Positions 52,550 through 60,582 of a stretch of 64,000 nucleotides of DNA are shown here, one piece after another. The notes under the pieces were generated by a model. It was not told where the DNA came from, did no database searches, and saw only the letters and a program-made list of their open reading frames with translations. Origin of the DNA: Falsihalocynthiibacter sp042445055 (GTDB lineage Bacteria > Pseudomonadota > Alphaproteobacteria > Rhodobacterales > Rhodobacteraceae); the NCBI RefSeq assembly GCF_042445055.1, contig NZ_CP170339.1, positions 3,081,866-3,145,865 on the forward strand. The letters are read 5' to 3'. Positions within the stretch are counted from its first letter, which is position 1, and each line of letters begins with the position of its first letter. The position numbers and the translations under genes are program-made.

Positions 52550-52953
52550 TGCAGCGTCGCAGCCGCCATTAGTCGTTCTTCCCTTGGAAGCAAAGTGCGC
52601 AACGACTTGAGCGCCTGATAATACTGCCCGCCTAACACGGCATCTGTCGCTGCTGTCAATAGTTCCCGACTATCGACGTCGACCAGTACTTGGCTGAGTT
52701 GCTCAATCCCGCGCAGCATCTGGATACTTGCCTTTTCCTGTTCGGCGTCGCCCGAGAGAACAAGCTGTGCAATATAGCAGACACGACGAACGGGCGTATT
52801 TGCTTCTTCTGGGTGGATTGCGTCTCGCAGGCGAAGAATATTTGCGTTCGGCGTAACGATGGAAAGTCGCGAGCGTCGATCACCATTTTCAATCACTGCA
52901 CCATTAATTAGAACCCGCTCTTTTGGCCCCAGCTTTAGGACGAGGCCACTCAT
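52546..52953 (-). CDS. flbT: Flagellin post-transcriptional regulator FlbT
   Basis: 135-residue FlbT: 'MSGLVLKLGPKERVLINGAV', 'SRLSIVTPNANILRLRDAI', 'VRRVCYIAQLVLSGD' and 'YYQALKSLRTLLPREERLMA' fit the family. In Caulobacter FlbT binds the flagellin mRNA leader and promotes its decay. Start overlaps flaF by 4 bp (ATGA); a much longer open frame upstream runs through flaF in another frame and is not coding. Confidence 0.93.
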   Translation of the reverse strand: MSGLVLKLGPKERVLINGAVIENGDRRSRLSIVTPNANILRLRDAIHPEEANTPVRRVCYIAQLVLSGDAEQEKASIQMLRGIEQLSQVLVDVDSRELLTAATDAVLGGQYYQALKSLRTLLPREERLMAAATLQ

Positions 52954-53327
52954 TTTGCCCCCCCTTCTGCACGCAAGCCGCCCATGATCGCAGAATTGAT
53001 GTCGATCAGCGCGTCCGCGGAGGCACCATCTTTCAGTACTCTTCGTGTCTGAACGGCGGTAAACTCTGCGAGATAGAAAATCCTTGCTCGTAAGTCGTCT
53101 GACAGTTGGTTTGAGCTTTCGGCGACGTCCGACGCGAGTAGTGTCCATAGCTGGCGGTTCTGATGCATAGCTGCCACCAAATCTTTAAACCCCGCCTTCC
53201 CTTTCGATTGCGCTGCCTTCAATGCATGCGTGATGCGCGCAAATGCTTCGTATTCGATTCCACGTGGAGAGCGAGTCGTTGTTTGTGTTTTACCATAAGC
53301 CGTTTTGGCCTGATCTAAAGCGTTCAT
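52950..53327 (-). CDS. flaF: Flagellar biosynthesis regulator FlaF
   Basis: 125-residue FlaF ('ALDQAKTAYGKTQTTTRSPR', 'RQLWTLLASDVAESSNQLSD', 'ARIFYLAEFTAVQTRRV'). In Caulobacter FlaF is needed for flagellin translation, opposing FlbT. 71 bp after the flagellin gene and coupled to flbT. Confidence 0.92.
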   Translation of the reverse strand: MNALDQAKTAYGKTQTTTRSPRGIEYEAFARITHALKAAQSKGKAGFKDLVAAMHQNRQLWTLLASDVAESSNQLSDDLRARIFYLAEFTAVQTRRVLKDGASADALIDINSAIMGGLRAEGGAK

Positions 53328-53362
53328 TTCTTTTCCTTCCGAAGCTCTAATTACTATGCGTA

Positions 53363-53386
53363 ATGGGGCGCCTTATTAGCGCCCCA
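53363..53386 (-). terminator. Hairpin after the flagellin gene
   Basis: Perfect 9 bp stem ATGGGGCGC (53363-53371) / GCGCCCCAT (53379-53386, one base shared at the end) with a 7 nt loop, 13 bp after the flagellin stop. No T run follows, so read-through into flaF-flbT is possible and it may set the flagellin:flaF mRNA ratio. Confidence 0.6.
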
Positions 53387-53398
53387 TGGGCCTCTCAC

Positions 53399-54916
53399 TT
53401 ACCGGAAGAGAGAAAGGATCGACTGAGGAGCCTGATTTGCAATCGACAATGACTGAATCGACAGTTGCTGCTGTGTCTGTAACGCTGTTAGGCGCGCGGA
53501 AACTTCCTCCATGTCAGCGTCAACAAGCGTACCGATTCCGGACTTCAATGAATCTGTTAGCTTGCCAATAAAGTCGCTCTGATTTTCAATCCGCGCCTCC
53601 GCAGAACCGAAGTTAGCGCCAGCATCAATAGATGATTGAATTAGTGTTTCGATACTATCCAGTGCCGACGACGCTCCAGCGTCACTCCGCACGTCAATTT
53701 TGTCCAAACCGAATAGACCACCGGATGCGGTTCCGCCCTCATTTGCGGTCCGCGCCAGCGCGAGACTGGAACCGCTGTTATCAATACTCAGGCTCCACTG
53801 TTTTGTCGTCGCATCTTGGGAAACCTTGGTCGTAATTCCGTCGATATCACCGCCATCAATCGCAGTTTTTAGGCCCTTGGCGACGTCCTCCATAGTCTCA
53901 TTTTTGCCCGCGATATAATTATACGAGCTGCTTCCGACAGTGACTTTGTAGCTATCCCCGTCCTTCACAGCCGCCACTGTCGAGAACGCTACCGTTTCCG
54001 CTCGCTGCTCGATTGTTGCGGAAGCATCCGTCAAGCCAGTTGTACCGTTCGCAGCAGTAATCTGGCCCGTACCATCGCCGGCTGTCGTTGCCGAAACTGC
54101 TACGTCGAGCCCCTCAAACGCACGTGTCGAGCTAATCGTTAGCGCACCGCCAGACGAAGAGGCTGTAACGCCATCCAGTCCTAAGCCGTTGATCGCACCT
54201 TCAAAATAGCTAGCAACATCCGCAGGATCAGTTCCCTTCGCAGTGAACCCTAGCTCCACACCCGCGACCGTTAGAGTCGCAGTGTCATTCGCCGCCCAAG
54301 TTGCACCAAACGTGGCAACCGCGGTGTTCGCAGTATTGGCAACCGCAGTCGCACCGCCGGAAATGCTTGCATTGGCAGAAATGTCCGTACCAGAGCCATA
54401 CGTACCCGCGGTCGTTGACTGATCTTGGCGCTCAATTGTGATGTTCGATGCAGAGACAGTTCCATCGCTGCTTCGATCTAGGGACGAAAGAATATTAACT
54501 TCGTCGGTACCCTGGATCAAATTCAGTCCGTTAAACTGCGCAGCACCAACCACAGCGGTAATTTGATCGCGAAGCGCCGAGATATCCGTTTGAATCTTCG
54601 TGCGGTCAACATTCTCTTCCTGTGCGGCAACGATTTTTCCCTTAATATCGGTAAGCAATCCAGTCACCGTCTCGGACGCTTGGCGCGCTACAGCAACTGT
54701 TGATTCTCCGAGAGAAAGACTATCTGAGATCGCCTTGAAACCATTTACATCCGCTTCCATCACCTTTGAAATGGCCCAAACCGCCGAGTTATCCTTGGCC
54801 GAAGATACGGATTTACCAGTAGAAATTTCGTTCTGTGTGGTTGCCATGTTGGCGTTCACACCTTTAAGCGTCTGAAGCGCGACCATCGCGCCGGTATTTG
54901 TCAGAATACTGGACAT
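53399..54916 (-). CDS. fliC: Flagellin
   Basis: 505-residue filament protein. The N-terminal D0/D1 region is 'LTNTGAMVALQTLKGVNANM' to 'VGAAQFNGLNLIQGTDEV', the C-terminal D1/D0 'SLKSGIGTLVDADMEEVSAR' to 'LSIANQAPQSILSLFR'. Between them (about residues 170-400) is an Ala/Thr/Gly/Ser-rich region with two modules that look like flagellin-IN repeats ('ATLTVAGVELGFTAKGTDPA', 'YKVTVGSSSYNYIAGKNETM'). Start at the ATG at 54916; the 44 open codons upstream are leader. The leader carries a hairpin, and FlbT/FlaF are encoded downstream. Longer than many roseobacter flagellins. Confidence 0.94.
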   Translation of the reverse strand: MSSILTNTGAMVALQTLKGVNANMATTQNEISTGKSVSSAKDNSAVWAISKVMEADVNGFKAISDSLSLGESTVAVARQASETVTGLLTDIKGKIVAAQEENVDRTKIQTDISALRDQITAVVGAAQFNGLNLIQGTDEVNILSSLDRSSDGTVSASNITIERQDQSTTAGTYGSGTDISANASISGGATAVANTANTAVATFGATWAANDTATLTVAGVELGFTAKGTDPADVASYFEGAINGLGLDGVTASSSGGALTISSTRAFEGLDVAVSATTAGDGTGQITAANGTTGLTDASATIEQRAETVAFSTVAAVKDGDSYKVTVGSSSYNYIAGKNETMEDVAKGLKTAIDGGDIDGITTKVSQDATTKQWSLSIDNSGSSLALARTANEGGTASGGLFGLDKIDVRSDAGASSALDSIETLIQSSIDAGANFGSAEARIENQSDFIGKLTDSLKSGIGTLVDADMEEVSARLTALQTQQQLSIQSLSIANQAPQSILSLFR

Positions 54917-54934
54917 ATTGAATTCCCATTTGAG

Positions 54935-54948
54935 GGCGCTTTTGCGCC
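54935..54948 (-). promoter_or_regulatory. Hairpin in the flagellin mRNA leader
   Basis: GGCGC-TTTT-GCGCC at 54935-54948, ending about 18 nt before the ATG and just upstream of the GGGAATTC ribosome-binding region. A small hairpin in this place could be the target of FlbT or affect translation. Confidence 0.4.
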
Positions 54949-55051
54949 AATTTTCGATTTGCACGCTGACGTGCGGTGGTTGTCGTTCTGACAAATTCAG
55001 ACGTTCAAATTCCAAACGTCTCTTCCGTAATCGAAAGATGGCAGGCAAAAC

Positions 55052-55066
55052 CTAAGAGTTTCCTAA
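55052..55066 (-). promoter_or_regulatory. CtrA-like site upstream of flagellin
   Basis: Minus strand TTAG-GAAACTC-TTAG, a symmetric variant (two mismatches) of TTAA-N7-TTAA, 136 bp before the flagellin ATG. Weak evidence alone. Confidence 0.25.
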
Positions 55067-55115
55067 GCTCCAATCGCCACTTCATGAGAATTTTATTCAA
55101 CTTATCGCAGCGATC

Positions 55116-55466
55116 TCAGGTCCGCCGTTCAAAGCAAACGCGCCCCTTGTCGCCAAGACTCTGGCGCTGACCTGCGAGCGTATAGGTGTTGAGCGTTTCT
55201 GACTGCCCTTTAGCAGCCTGCAAGCGGCCATTCACGGCACGAATTGCCCGCACTGCCATCGCGAGAAGGTCCTGATTCCGTCTCGCCGCACACTTGAGTT
55301 TCGCGAGGACCTCGGCATCTGGACGCTCCCCGCGCGTGAACTCATCTACAAGCCGCGCCTTCTCATTTGTGAATTTCCTTAGGTGCTCAAACTTACCCCC
55401 AAGAATCGCGTTTCGCTCGTCGCTTAACAGCATTTCGAGATCATTTGCCAGCCGCTCTGCACTCAT
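55116..55466 (-). CDS. FlgN-like export chaperone
   Basis: 116-residue helical protein. Pattern of FlgN: 'ANDLEMLLSDERNAILGGKF', then a second long helix, and a C-terminal 'ETLNTYTLAGQRQ' (tyrosine-containing turn like the FlgN YDRxG ending). FlgN delivers FlgK/FlgL. Coupled to the FlgJ-like gene by 4 bp. Family call is moderate because the protein is small and divergent. Confidence 0.7.
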   Translation of the reverse strand: MSAERLANDLEMLLSDERNAILGGKFEHLRKFTNEKARLVDEFTRGERPDAEVLAKLKCAARRNQDLLAMAVRAIRAVNGRLQAAKGQSETLNTYTLAGQRQSLGDKGRVCFERRT

Positions 55467-55753
55467 TTCTGCGCCTCCTTAAGGGCGTCGAAAAACGATT
55501 GTGCTAGGCCGATTCCACCGCCCTCAACCATGGCGTCGGCCTGTGCGCTAACCAAGAATGAACTAAACTGGTCCTCCCCCGCACCACCACCGAAACTCTC
55601 CGGTGTTTGACCAAACCCGGCCGATTTGAGCATTTCAGATAGAAAACTCGCCTCTAGCTTTTTTGCAGCATCCATTAATTGCGAATCCTTTTCGGTCATC
55701 GCGTTTTGCCGCCCATTTGCGGAGGGTATTATAGAGAGACTGTCAGGTATCAT
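55463..55753 (-). CDS. FlgJ-type rod-binding protein (no muramidase domain)
   Basis: 96-residue rod-capping domain only: 'AAKKLEASFLSEMLKSAGFG' and 'QFSSFLVSAQADAMVEGGGI' with the ending 'LAQSFFDALKEAQK' match the N-terminal Rod-binding domain of FlgJ (CheL in some alphaproteobacteria). The muramidase domain is absent, as usual in this class. Confidence 0.85.
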   Translation of the reverse strand: MIPDSLSIIPSANGRQNAMTEKDSQLMDAAKKLEASFLSEMLKSAGFGQTPESFGGGAGEDQFSSFLVSAQADAMVEGGGIGLAQSFFDALKEAQK

Positions 55754-55798
55754 ATTGCATCCAATTCTAGCTAATTTTCCGATTGTGCGCCGAATTCG

Positions 55799-55813
55799 GT
55801 AAACATCCGGTAA
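55799..55813 (+). promoter_or_regulatory. Possible CtrA-like site upstream of fliK
   Basis: GTAA-ACATCCG-GTAA, a direct repeat with CtrA-like spacing but G for the first T in each half (two mismatches). It lies 54 bp before fliK in the region divergent from the FlgJ-like gene. Low confidence. Confidence 0.2.
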
Positions 55814-55866
55814 CTAAATCAGCCCATAGTGAGCCCTCAACGAGGTAGAACCCCGAGAGGGCAACG

Positions 55867-57447
55867 ATGCATATCCAATTAATCCCGATGACTGTGCCGC
55901 CGGCGGTCGACTCAAATGAAGTGCTTGGCAGTTTCGGCGTTGACGTGCTCCCACTTGAAGATCAGCTGTTTAGTCTTGAAGACTTTGAAACTGAGTTCGT
56001 TCCGGAGTTAGTGGATTTGCCTCAACTGCCACAACACACGCCTTCTCCTATCGCGTTTGAACTAGTGAGTAATCTTCCAGAACTACCACCGCAAACTGAG
56101 GAACAAATCGACAAACAAGTAACGCCATTGGCTCAAATGCCGGAGAAACCCAATACTCCGATAGCTTCTTTTACTATGCCCCTACCCGTTCAATCCTCTC
56201 CTGAGGGCCAAGTACCAAGCCCCCTTCCCAGCGGCGACCTGCCCGCTCCGCACCAAACTACAACTATCCCGCCTTCGGATCCTGATCCGACCGAAGTACC
56301 AACTTCTCAGCCTGAGAAGCGGACAGAAAGGGAATTTCTGCATGTCCCCATTTCGGTCATGAATATTTCCCAGGACGTAACTAACCCCTCACCAATGACG
56401 CCAAATGCCGCCTTTGGAACCGAAACAATGTCGCCAGAAGTCAAGGCGCCCCGCAGCGTTTTAGAGACTACCCTTCAAGCTTCTCTGCTTACAGAAGTCA
56501 GAGCCAAATCGCCTGAGGTCTCCGTGAAAAATACTGAAGCGCCTGTAGCGATACCGACCGATAAAGTAGCTCAAAGTGCTCCAATCGTTGCTACGCCAGT
56601 GACAACAAATGCGGCCATAGAGATACCTTTAGGTGATAGTTCGGAGCATTATAGTTATGACAAGGCGCAACCTTCACAGAGTGCCGAATCGCGTGAATTG
56701 ACCGCCATACAGACCACCGCTCCACAGAGCCCAAATGGAGAACCCGAGCGACCCTTAAAGCCATTGGAACCACTTGCGCCCACGACAAATGTCACATCCG
56801 ACGTGGATGACAGCTCTAAACCGCAAGAGAAGCCATTGCCGCCGCAAAATGACAACGCTCCCCTCACGGCCATTAATCGTCAGACAGAGCTGCCTATTTC
56901 CGGGCTTCCGAATTTAGCGCCATCGCTGGCACCGACTGAATTGCCGATTATGATCGAGCAGGCGGCAGCAGAATCGACACTTCGGGTAGACCTCCAAAGC
57001 CATGAGACACCAAGGACCGCCCCAACACCAACCACAACGCTCCCACCTCCGCCGGTGGCGCGCGCGATTGCGCAGCAGCTCTCTGTCGCGCTAACGGCGG
57101 ACGCATCGCAACCGATAGAGATCGCCCTTTCGCCTGAGGAGCTTGGCCGCGTTAAATTATCGCTTTCACCAAATGAGCAAGGAATGACGATTTCGATCGT
57201 CGCTGAGCGGCCCGAAACACTTGACCTTATGCGCCGAAATGCTGCCCTTCTGACCCAAGAGTTTACTGATAGCGGATACACAAGCCTTACCCTTAACTTC
57301 GCACAATCAAACCGCGATCAGCAGCAGGGCGCGGATCAAAATCAGGCAAACGATTATGACTTCGATTTCGCTCGCGATAGTTCCGAAGGCCCCTCGCCGC
57401 ATCGAATTGATCTTACAACATCCACCGGCGTCGATATTCGCGTTTAG
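55867..57447 (+). CDS. fliK: Flagellar hook-length control protein FliK
   Basis: 526-residue protein. The first 390 residues are Pro/Thr/Ser/Glu-rich and low-complexity, as in FliK rulers; the C-terminal Flg_hook domain (about residues 400-480) has 'IEIALSPEELGRVKLSLSPN' and 'ETLDLMRRNAALLTQEFTDS', which binds FlhB. GAGAGGGC precedes the ATG. Followed at 13 bp by flgD. Confidence 0.9.
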   Translation: MHIQLIPMTVPPAVDSNEVLGSFGVDVLPLEDQLFSLEDFETEFVPELVDLPQLPQHTPSPIAFELVSNLPELPPQTEEQIDKQVTPLAQMPEKPNTPIASFTMPLPVQSSPEGQVPSPLPSGDLPAPHQTTTIPPSDPDPTEVPTSQPEKRTEREFLHVPISVMNISQDVTNPSPMTPNAAFGTETMSPEVKAPRSVLETTLQASLLTEVRAKSPEVSVKNTEAPVAIPTDKVAQSAPIVATPVTTNAAIEIPLGDSSEHYSYDKAQPSQSAESRELTAIQTTAPQSPNGEPERPLKPLEPLAPTTNVTSDVDDSSKPQEKPLPPQNDNAPLTAINRQTELPISGLPNLAPSLAPTELPIMIEQAAAESTLRVDLQSHETPRTAPTPTTTLPPPPVARAIAQQLSVALTADASQPIEIALSPEELGRVKLSLSPNEQGMTISIVAERPETLDLMRRNAALLTQEFTDSGYTSLTLNFAQSNRDQQQGADQNQANDYDFDFARDSSEGPSPHRIDLTTSTGVDIRV

Positions 57448-57460
57448 ATAGGAGTAACTA

Positions 57461-58132
57461 ATGGATATTTCACTCACATCCGCACCCGTACAAGCCGCTG
57501 CAACCCAAACCGGAAGCGCTACTGATGCGGATCGCGCTGCGCTCTCTTCGGACTTTGATACATTTCTGAAAATGTTGACTGCGCAGGTCACTAACCAAGA
57601 CCCGCTGAATCCAACTCAATCACAGGATTTTGCCGCTCAGCTTGCAACATTCTCCAACGTTGAGCAGGCAGTGAAGACCAACGAACTCTTGGAAAGCATG
57701 GTATCAGGTAACGGGCCCTCAGGATTGGCCGAGATGGCGGGCTGGATCGGTATGGAGGCCCGCGCCGATGGGCCCGCATATTTTGACGGCAGCCCGATTT
57801 CAATCTCGCCGATTCCTCCTAACGGAGCAGATCAGAACTTCCTCGTGGTCCGGAATCAGGCTGGCGATATTGTACAACGGCAAGCAATTTCTGCGACCGC
57901 GGAGACAATGGAATGGGCAGGAGCTAGCGACTCGGGAACTCCACTGCCAAACGGCCTCTATTCATTTTCGCTTGAAAGCTATCAAGATGACGAACGCCTC
58001 CCTGATGGAGTGGTGGAAATTTACAGCAAGGTGCTTGAGGCGCGCGCCGATGGGGATGAAGTGGTCTTGGTCCTCGAAGGCGGTGCGCAGCTTAAAGCGT
58101 CAGAAGTGTCCGCATTGCGGCAAGAGAGTTAG
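57461..58132 (+). CDS. flgD: Hook cap protein FlgD
   Basis: 223-residue hook scaffolding protein: 'FDTFLKMLTAQVTNQDPLNP' and 'QDFAAQLATFSNVEQAVKTN' are the N-terminal FlgD signature; the C-terminal part has the tudor/FnIII-like beta pattern. The hook protein gene flgE usually follows but is absent here. Confidence 0.94.
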   Translation: MDISLTSAPVQAAATQTGSATDADRAALSSDFDTFLKMLTAQVTNQDPLNPTQSQDFAAQLATFSNVEQAVKTNELLESMVSGNGPSGLAEMAGWIGMEARADGPAYFDGSPISISPIPPNGADQNFLVVRNQAGDIVQRQAISATAETMEWAGASDSGTPLPNGLYSFSLESYQDDERLPDGVVEIYSKVLEARADGDEVVLVLEGGAQLKASEVSALRQES

Positions 58133-58152
58133 TTTCCGTAGCTTGTGTTTGC

Positions 58153-58168
58153 TTAGGTCCACACCTAA
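58153..58168 (+). terminator. Weak hairpin after flgD
   Basis: TTAGGT-CCAC-ACCTAA (6 bp stem, 4 nt loop) followed by TTT, in the 48 bp between flgD and the kinase gene. May end the fliK-flgD transcript; the stem is weak. Confidence 0.3.
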
Positions 58169-58180
58169 TTTGGCACAGCT

Positions 58181-59053
58181 ATGAACCAGCCCTTGCAACA
58201 TAATCCTACATTTGAACTCGCACGCGAATTGCGGGCTGTTATCTCTGCTGATGCGACATGGACACAACTTGCGGGCGGGAAAACCAATCGCAGTTGGCGC
58301 GTAACTGGCTCCGGTTTTGATCATGTTTGCAAGCTGTACCCATCCGCAAACAAGAACCCGCTTTTTCCTAATAATCCGCACGACGAGTTCAGAATTCTTT
58401 GCGCATTACAGGAAAGCTGGTTCACGCCACCTGCGGTATCTCTACACCGTACGCGCTTGGGGGACTGCGTCGTATACGAATATGTCAGCGGCCAGCCGCA
58501 CACGCGACGCGATTCTCGGGAGGTTGGTCGCGCGCTGCGTGAGGTTCACCGAATCCCGAGCAATCTAAATTTACGTGAACTACCCACGCAGCCATTGGCG
58601 ATAATCGAACACGGTGAACGCATTCTTGAGAGTTGTTCTGGAAGTAGCGTGGATAGGCTGAGTGAACTAAAGCCGCAGATCCCTCAACTCCCGCATGTTA
58701 GCCCAGTGCTACTACACGGCGATCTGGTCCCCGCAAATATCATTCAAACACCAAGTTTTCCCGTGTTTATTGATTGGCAGTGTCCCGCATATGGTGATCC
58801 GTGCGAAGACATATCTACCTTTCTTTCGCCAGCGATGCGGGTGGCCTATTCGTCGTTTCCGATTACCGACGACATGATTGATGACTTCCTGAGCGCGTAC
58901 GGGGATGGGCGCATTTCCGATCGATATTATGCACTGGCGCCGCTATATCATTGGCGCATGGCGGCCTATTGTTTGTGGAAATCGCAACATGGATCGCATG
59001 AATATCAGGCGGGATATGACGCGGAAATCGACGCGCTTCGCCACTATTTCTAG
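58181..59053 (+). CDS. Aminoglycoside/choline-kinase-family phosphotransferase
   Basis: 290-residue protein with the APH fold: 'LAGGKTNRSWRV' near the N-terminus (nucleotide loop), Brenner motif 'LLHGDLVPANI' with the catalytic aspartate, and 'VFIDWQCPAYGDPCEDIST' with the metal-binding aspartate. The substrate could be choline, a thiamine-like alcohol or another small hydroxyl compound. No signal peptide. Starts 48 bp after flgD and converges on ubiB with a 4 bp stop overlap. Confidence 0.85.
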   Translation: MNQPLQHNPTFELARELRAVISADATWTQLAGGKTNRSWRVTGSGFDHVCKLYPSANKNPLFPNNPHDEFRILCALQESWFTPPAVSLHRTRLGDCVVYEYVSGQPHTRRDSREVGRALREVHRIPSNLNLRELPTQPLAIIEHGERILESCSGSSVDRLSELKPQIPQLPHVSPVLLHGDLVPANIIQTPSFPVFIDWQCPAYGDPCEDISTFLSPAMRVAYSSFPITDDMIDDFLSAYGDGRISDRYYALAPLYHWRMAAYCLWKSQHGSHEYQAGYDAEIDALRHYF

Positions 59054-60582
59054 GTGACGGCTACCCAAATCCACTGAACAGCAAACGCGAGAGCGACCCC
59101 CGCTCCGAAAACCAAACCAACCTTAACTGGCTGTGCTTTGGGTGGAGCCTCCGGCTTTTGAGACCGAGCGATAAGCGCGTCTTCTGCCATTCGCGGAAGC
59201 AGAGGACCAAACCGACTCAGCACTCGCACCGTGCGCACCAAATCAGCCATCAACGCCTTGGGGCCCAGATTTTCTTTGATGTAGCCTTCGACAATTGGTT
59301 TCGCGACTTGCCAGATATTAATGCGCGGATCCAGTGAGCGCGCGACACCTTCGACCACAACCATCGTGCGCTGAAGCAGGATAAGCTCGGTGCGAGTTTC
59401 CATCCCAAAACGCTCTGTTACCTCAAACAGATAATGGAGCAACCGCCCCATCGAGATCGAACTGGCATCCATCCCGAATATTGGCTCTCCGACGGCACGC
59501 AGAGCGTTGGCGAATTCTTCGACATCGCGGTCAGCAGGCACATAGCCCGCCTCAAAGTGCACCTCTGCCACACGACGGTAATCGCGCGTTATGAACCCAT
59601 AGAGGATCTCTGCGTAGACACGCCGCGTATATTCGTCGATACGCCCCATAATCCCGAAGTCGTAGGCAATAATATCTCCGTTTTCGGCGATCTTCATATT
59701 GCCCTGATGCATGTCAGCGTGAAAATAACCATCACGCAGAGCATGACTTAGGAAAAGTTGAAGAACCCGCGCGGCGATGATCTGTCGGTCGTGACCAGCC
59801 GCATCTAGGGCGTCGTTGTCACCGATCGCCGTGCCCTCTGCCCAGTCGAGAACCATCACGCGACGGCCTGACAATTCCCAATTCGGCTCGGGAACTTGGA
59901 ACATTTCGTCGTCGATGGTATTCGCGCCAAACTCTGAGGCCGCTGCACTTTCCAAGCGCAGATCAAGTTCCCCCGTCACGCCCTTATCAAAATGCTCAAT
60001 AACTTCGGTCGGGCGCAGGCGCCGCGTACCTGGCAACAGGATTTCCAGAACGCCTGCCGCGAAATAGAACGCGTCGATATCCTTGCGAAACGCGCGCTCA
60101 ATTGACGGACGAAGCACCTTTACCGCGACCTCTTGGCCGGTGGCGGCAAGGCGCGCGCGATGCACCTGTGCGATACTTGCCGCAGCGACGGCTTCGCCAA
60201 ATTCACTGAACAACTCATCTGCCGGGCGACCTAGTTCGTCCTCAACGGATTTTTTGGCGAGCTCGGTTGAGAATGGCGGAAGCTTGTCCTGCAGGACGCG
60301 CAATTGTTTCGCCAGATCCTCTCCCGCAATATCGGGACGCGTAGAGAGTACCTGACCGAATTTGATGTACGCAGGCCCTAATACATTCAGCGCGCGCGTC
60401 ACGGGCGTAAGCTTCGGGTCGCCCTTCAACCCCAGCCATTGAAACGGCCAAGCCAAACTCCGCAGGACCACTCGCGCCAACGGAGGCGCATCGACCGCAT
60501 CCAGCAAGATTGGCATCGCACCGTTGCGTTCAAACGTGGCGCCAGTGCGGATCAGACGCCAAATGTTGTGCGGACCGCGCAT
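59050..60582 (-). CDS. ubiB: Ubiquinone biosynthesis atypical kinase/ATPase UbiB
   Basis: 510-residue protein of the UbiB/ADCK family that supports coenzyme Q synthesis. The family KxGQ motif is 'YIKFGQVLSTRPDIAGEDL', the lysine is in 'EVAVKVLRP', the catalytic loop is 'YFHADMHQGNMKI' and the metal motif 'IIAYDFGIMG'. A C-terminal membrane helix (residues about 487-507) anchors it. The ATG follows the ubiE stop with no gap (TAG ATG). Confidence 0.96.
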   Translation of the reverse strand: MRGPHNIWRLIRTGATFERNGAMPILLDAVDAPPLARVVLRSLAWPFQWLGLKGDPKLTPVTRALNVLGPAYIKFGQVLSTRPDIAGEDLAKQLRVLQDKLPPFSTELAKKSVEDELGRPADELFSEFGEAVAAASIAQVHRARLAATGQEVAVKVLRPSIERAFRKDIDAFYFAAGVLEILLPGTRRLRPTEVIEHFDKGVTGELDLRLESAAASEFGANTIDDEMFQVPEPNWELSGRRVMVLDWAEGTAIGDNDALDAAGHDRQIIAARVLQLFLSHALRDGYFHADMHQGNMKIAENGDIIAYDFGIMGRIDEYTRRVYAEILYGFITRDYRRVAEVHFEAGYVPADRDVEEFANALRAVGEPIFGMDASSISMGRLLHYLFEVTERFGMETRTELILLQRTMVVVEGVARSLDPRINIWQVAKPIVEGYIKENLGPKALMADLVRTVRVLSRFGPLLPRMAEDALIARSQKPEAPPKAQPVKVGLVFGAGVALAFAVQWIWVAVT

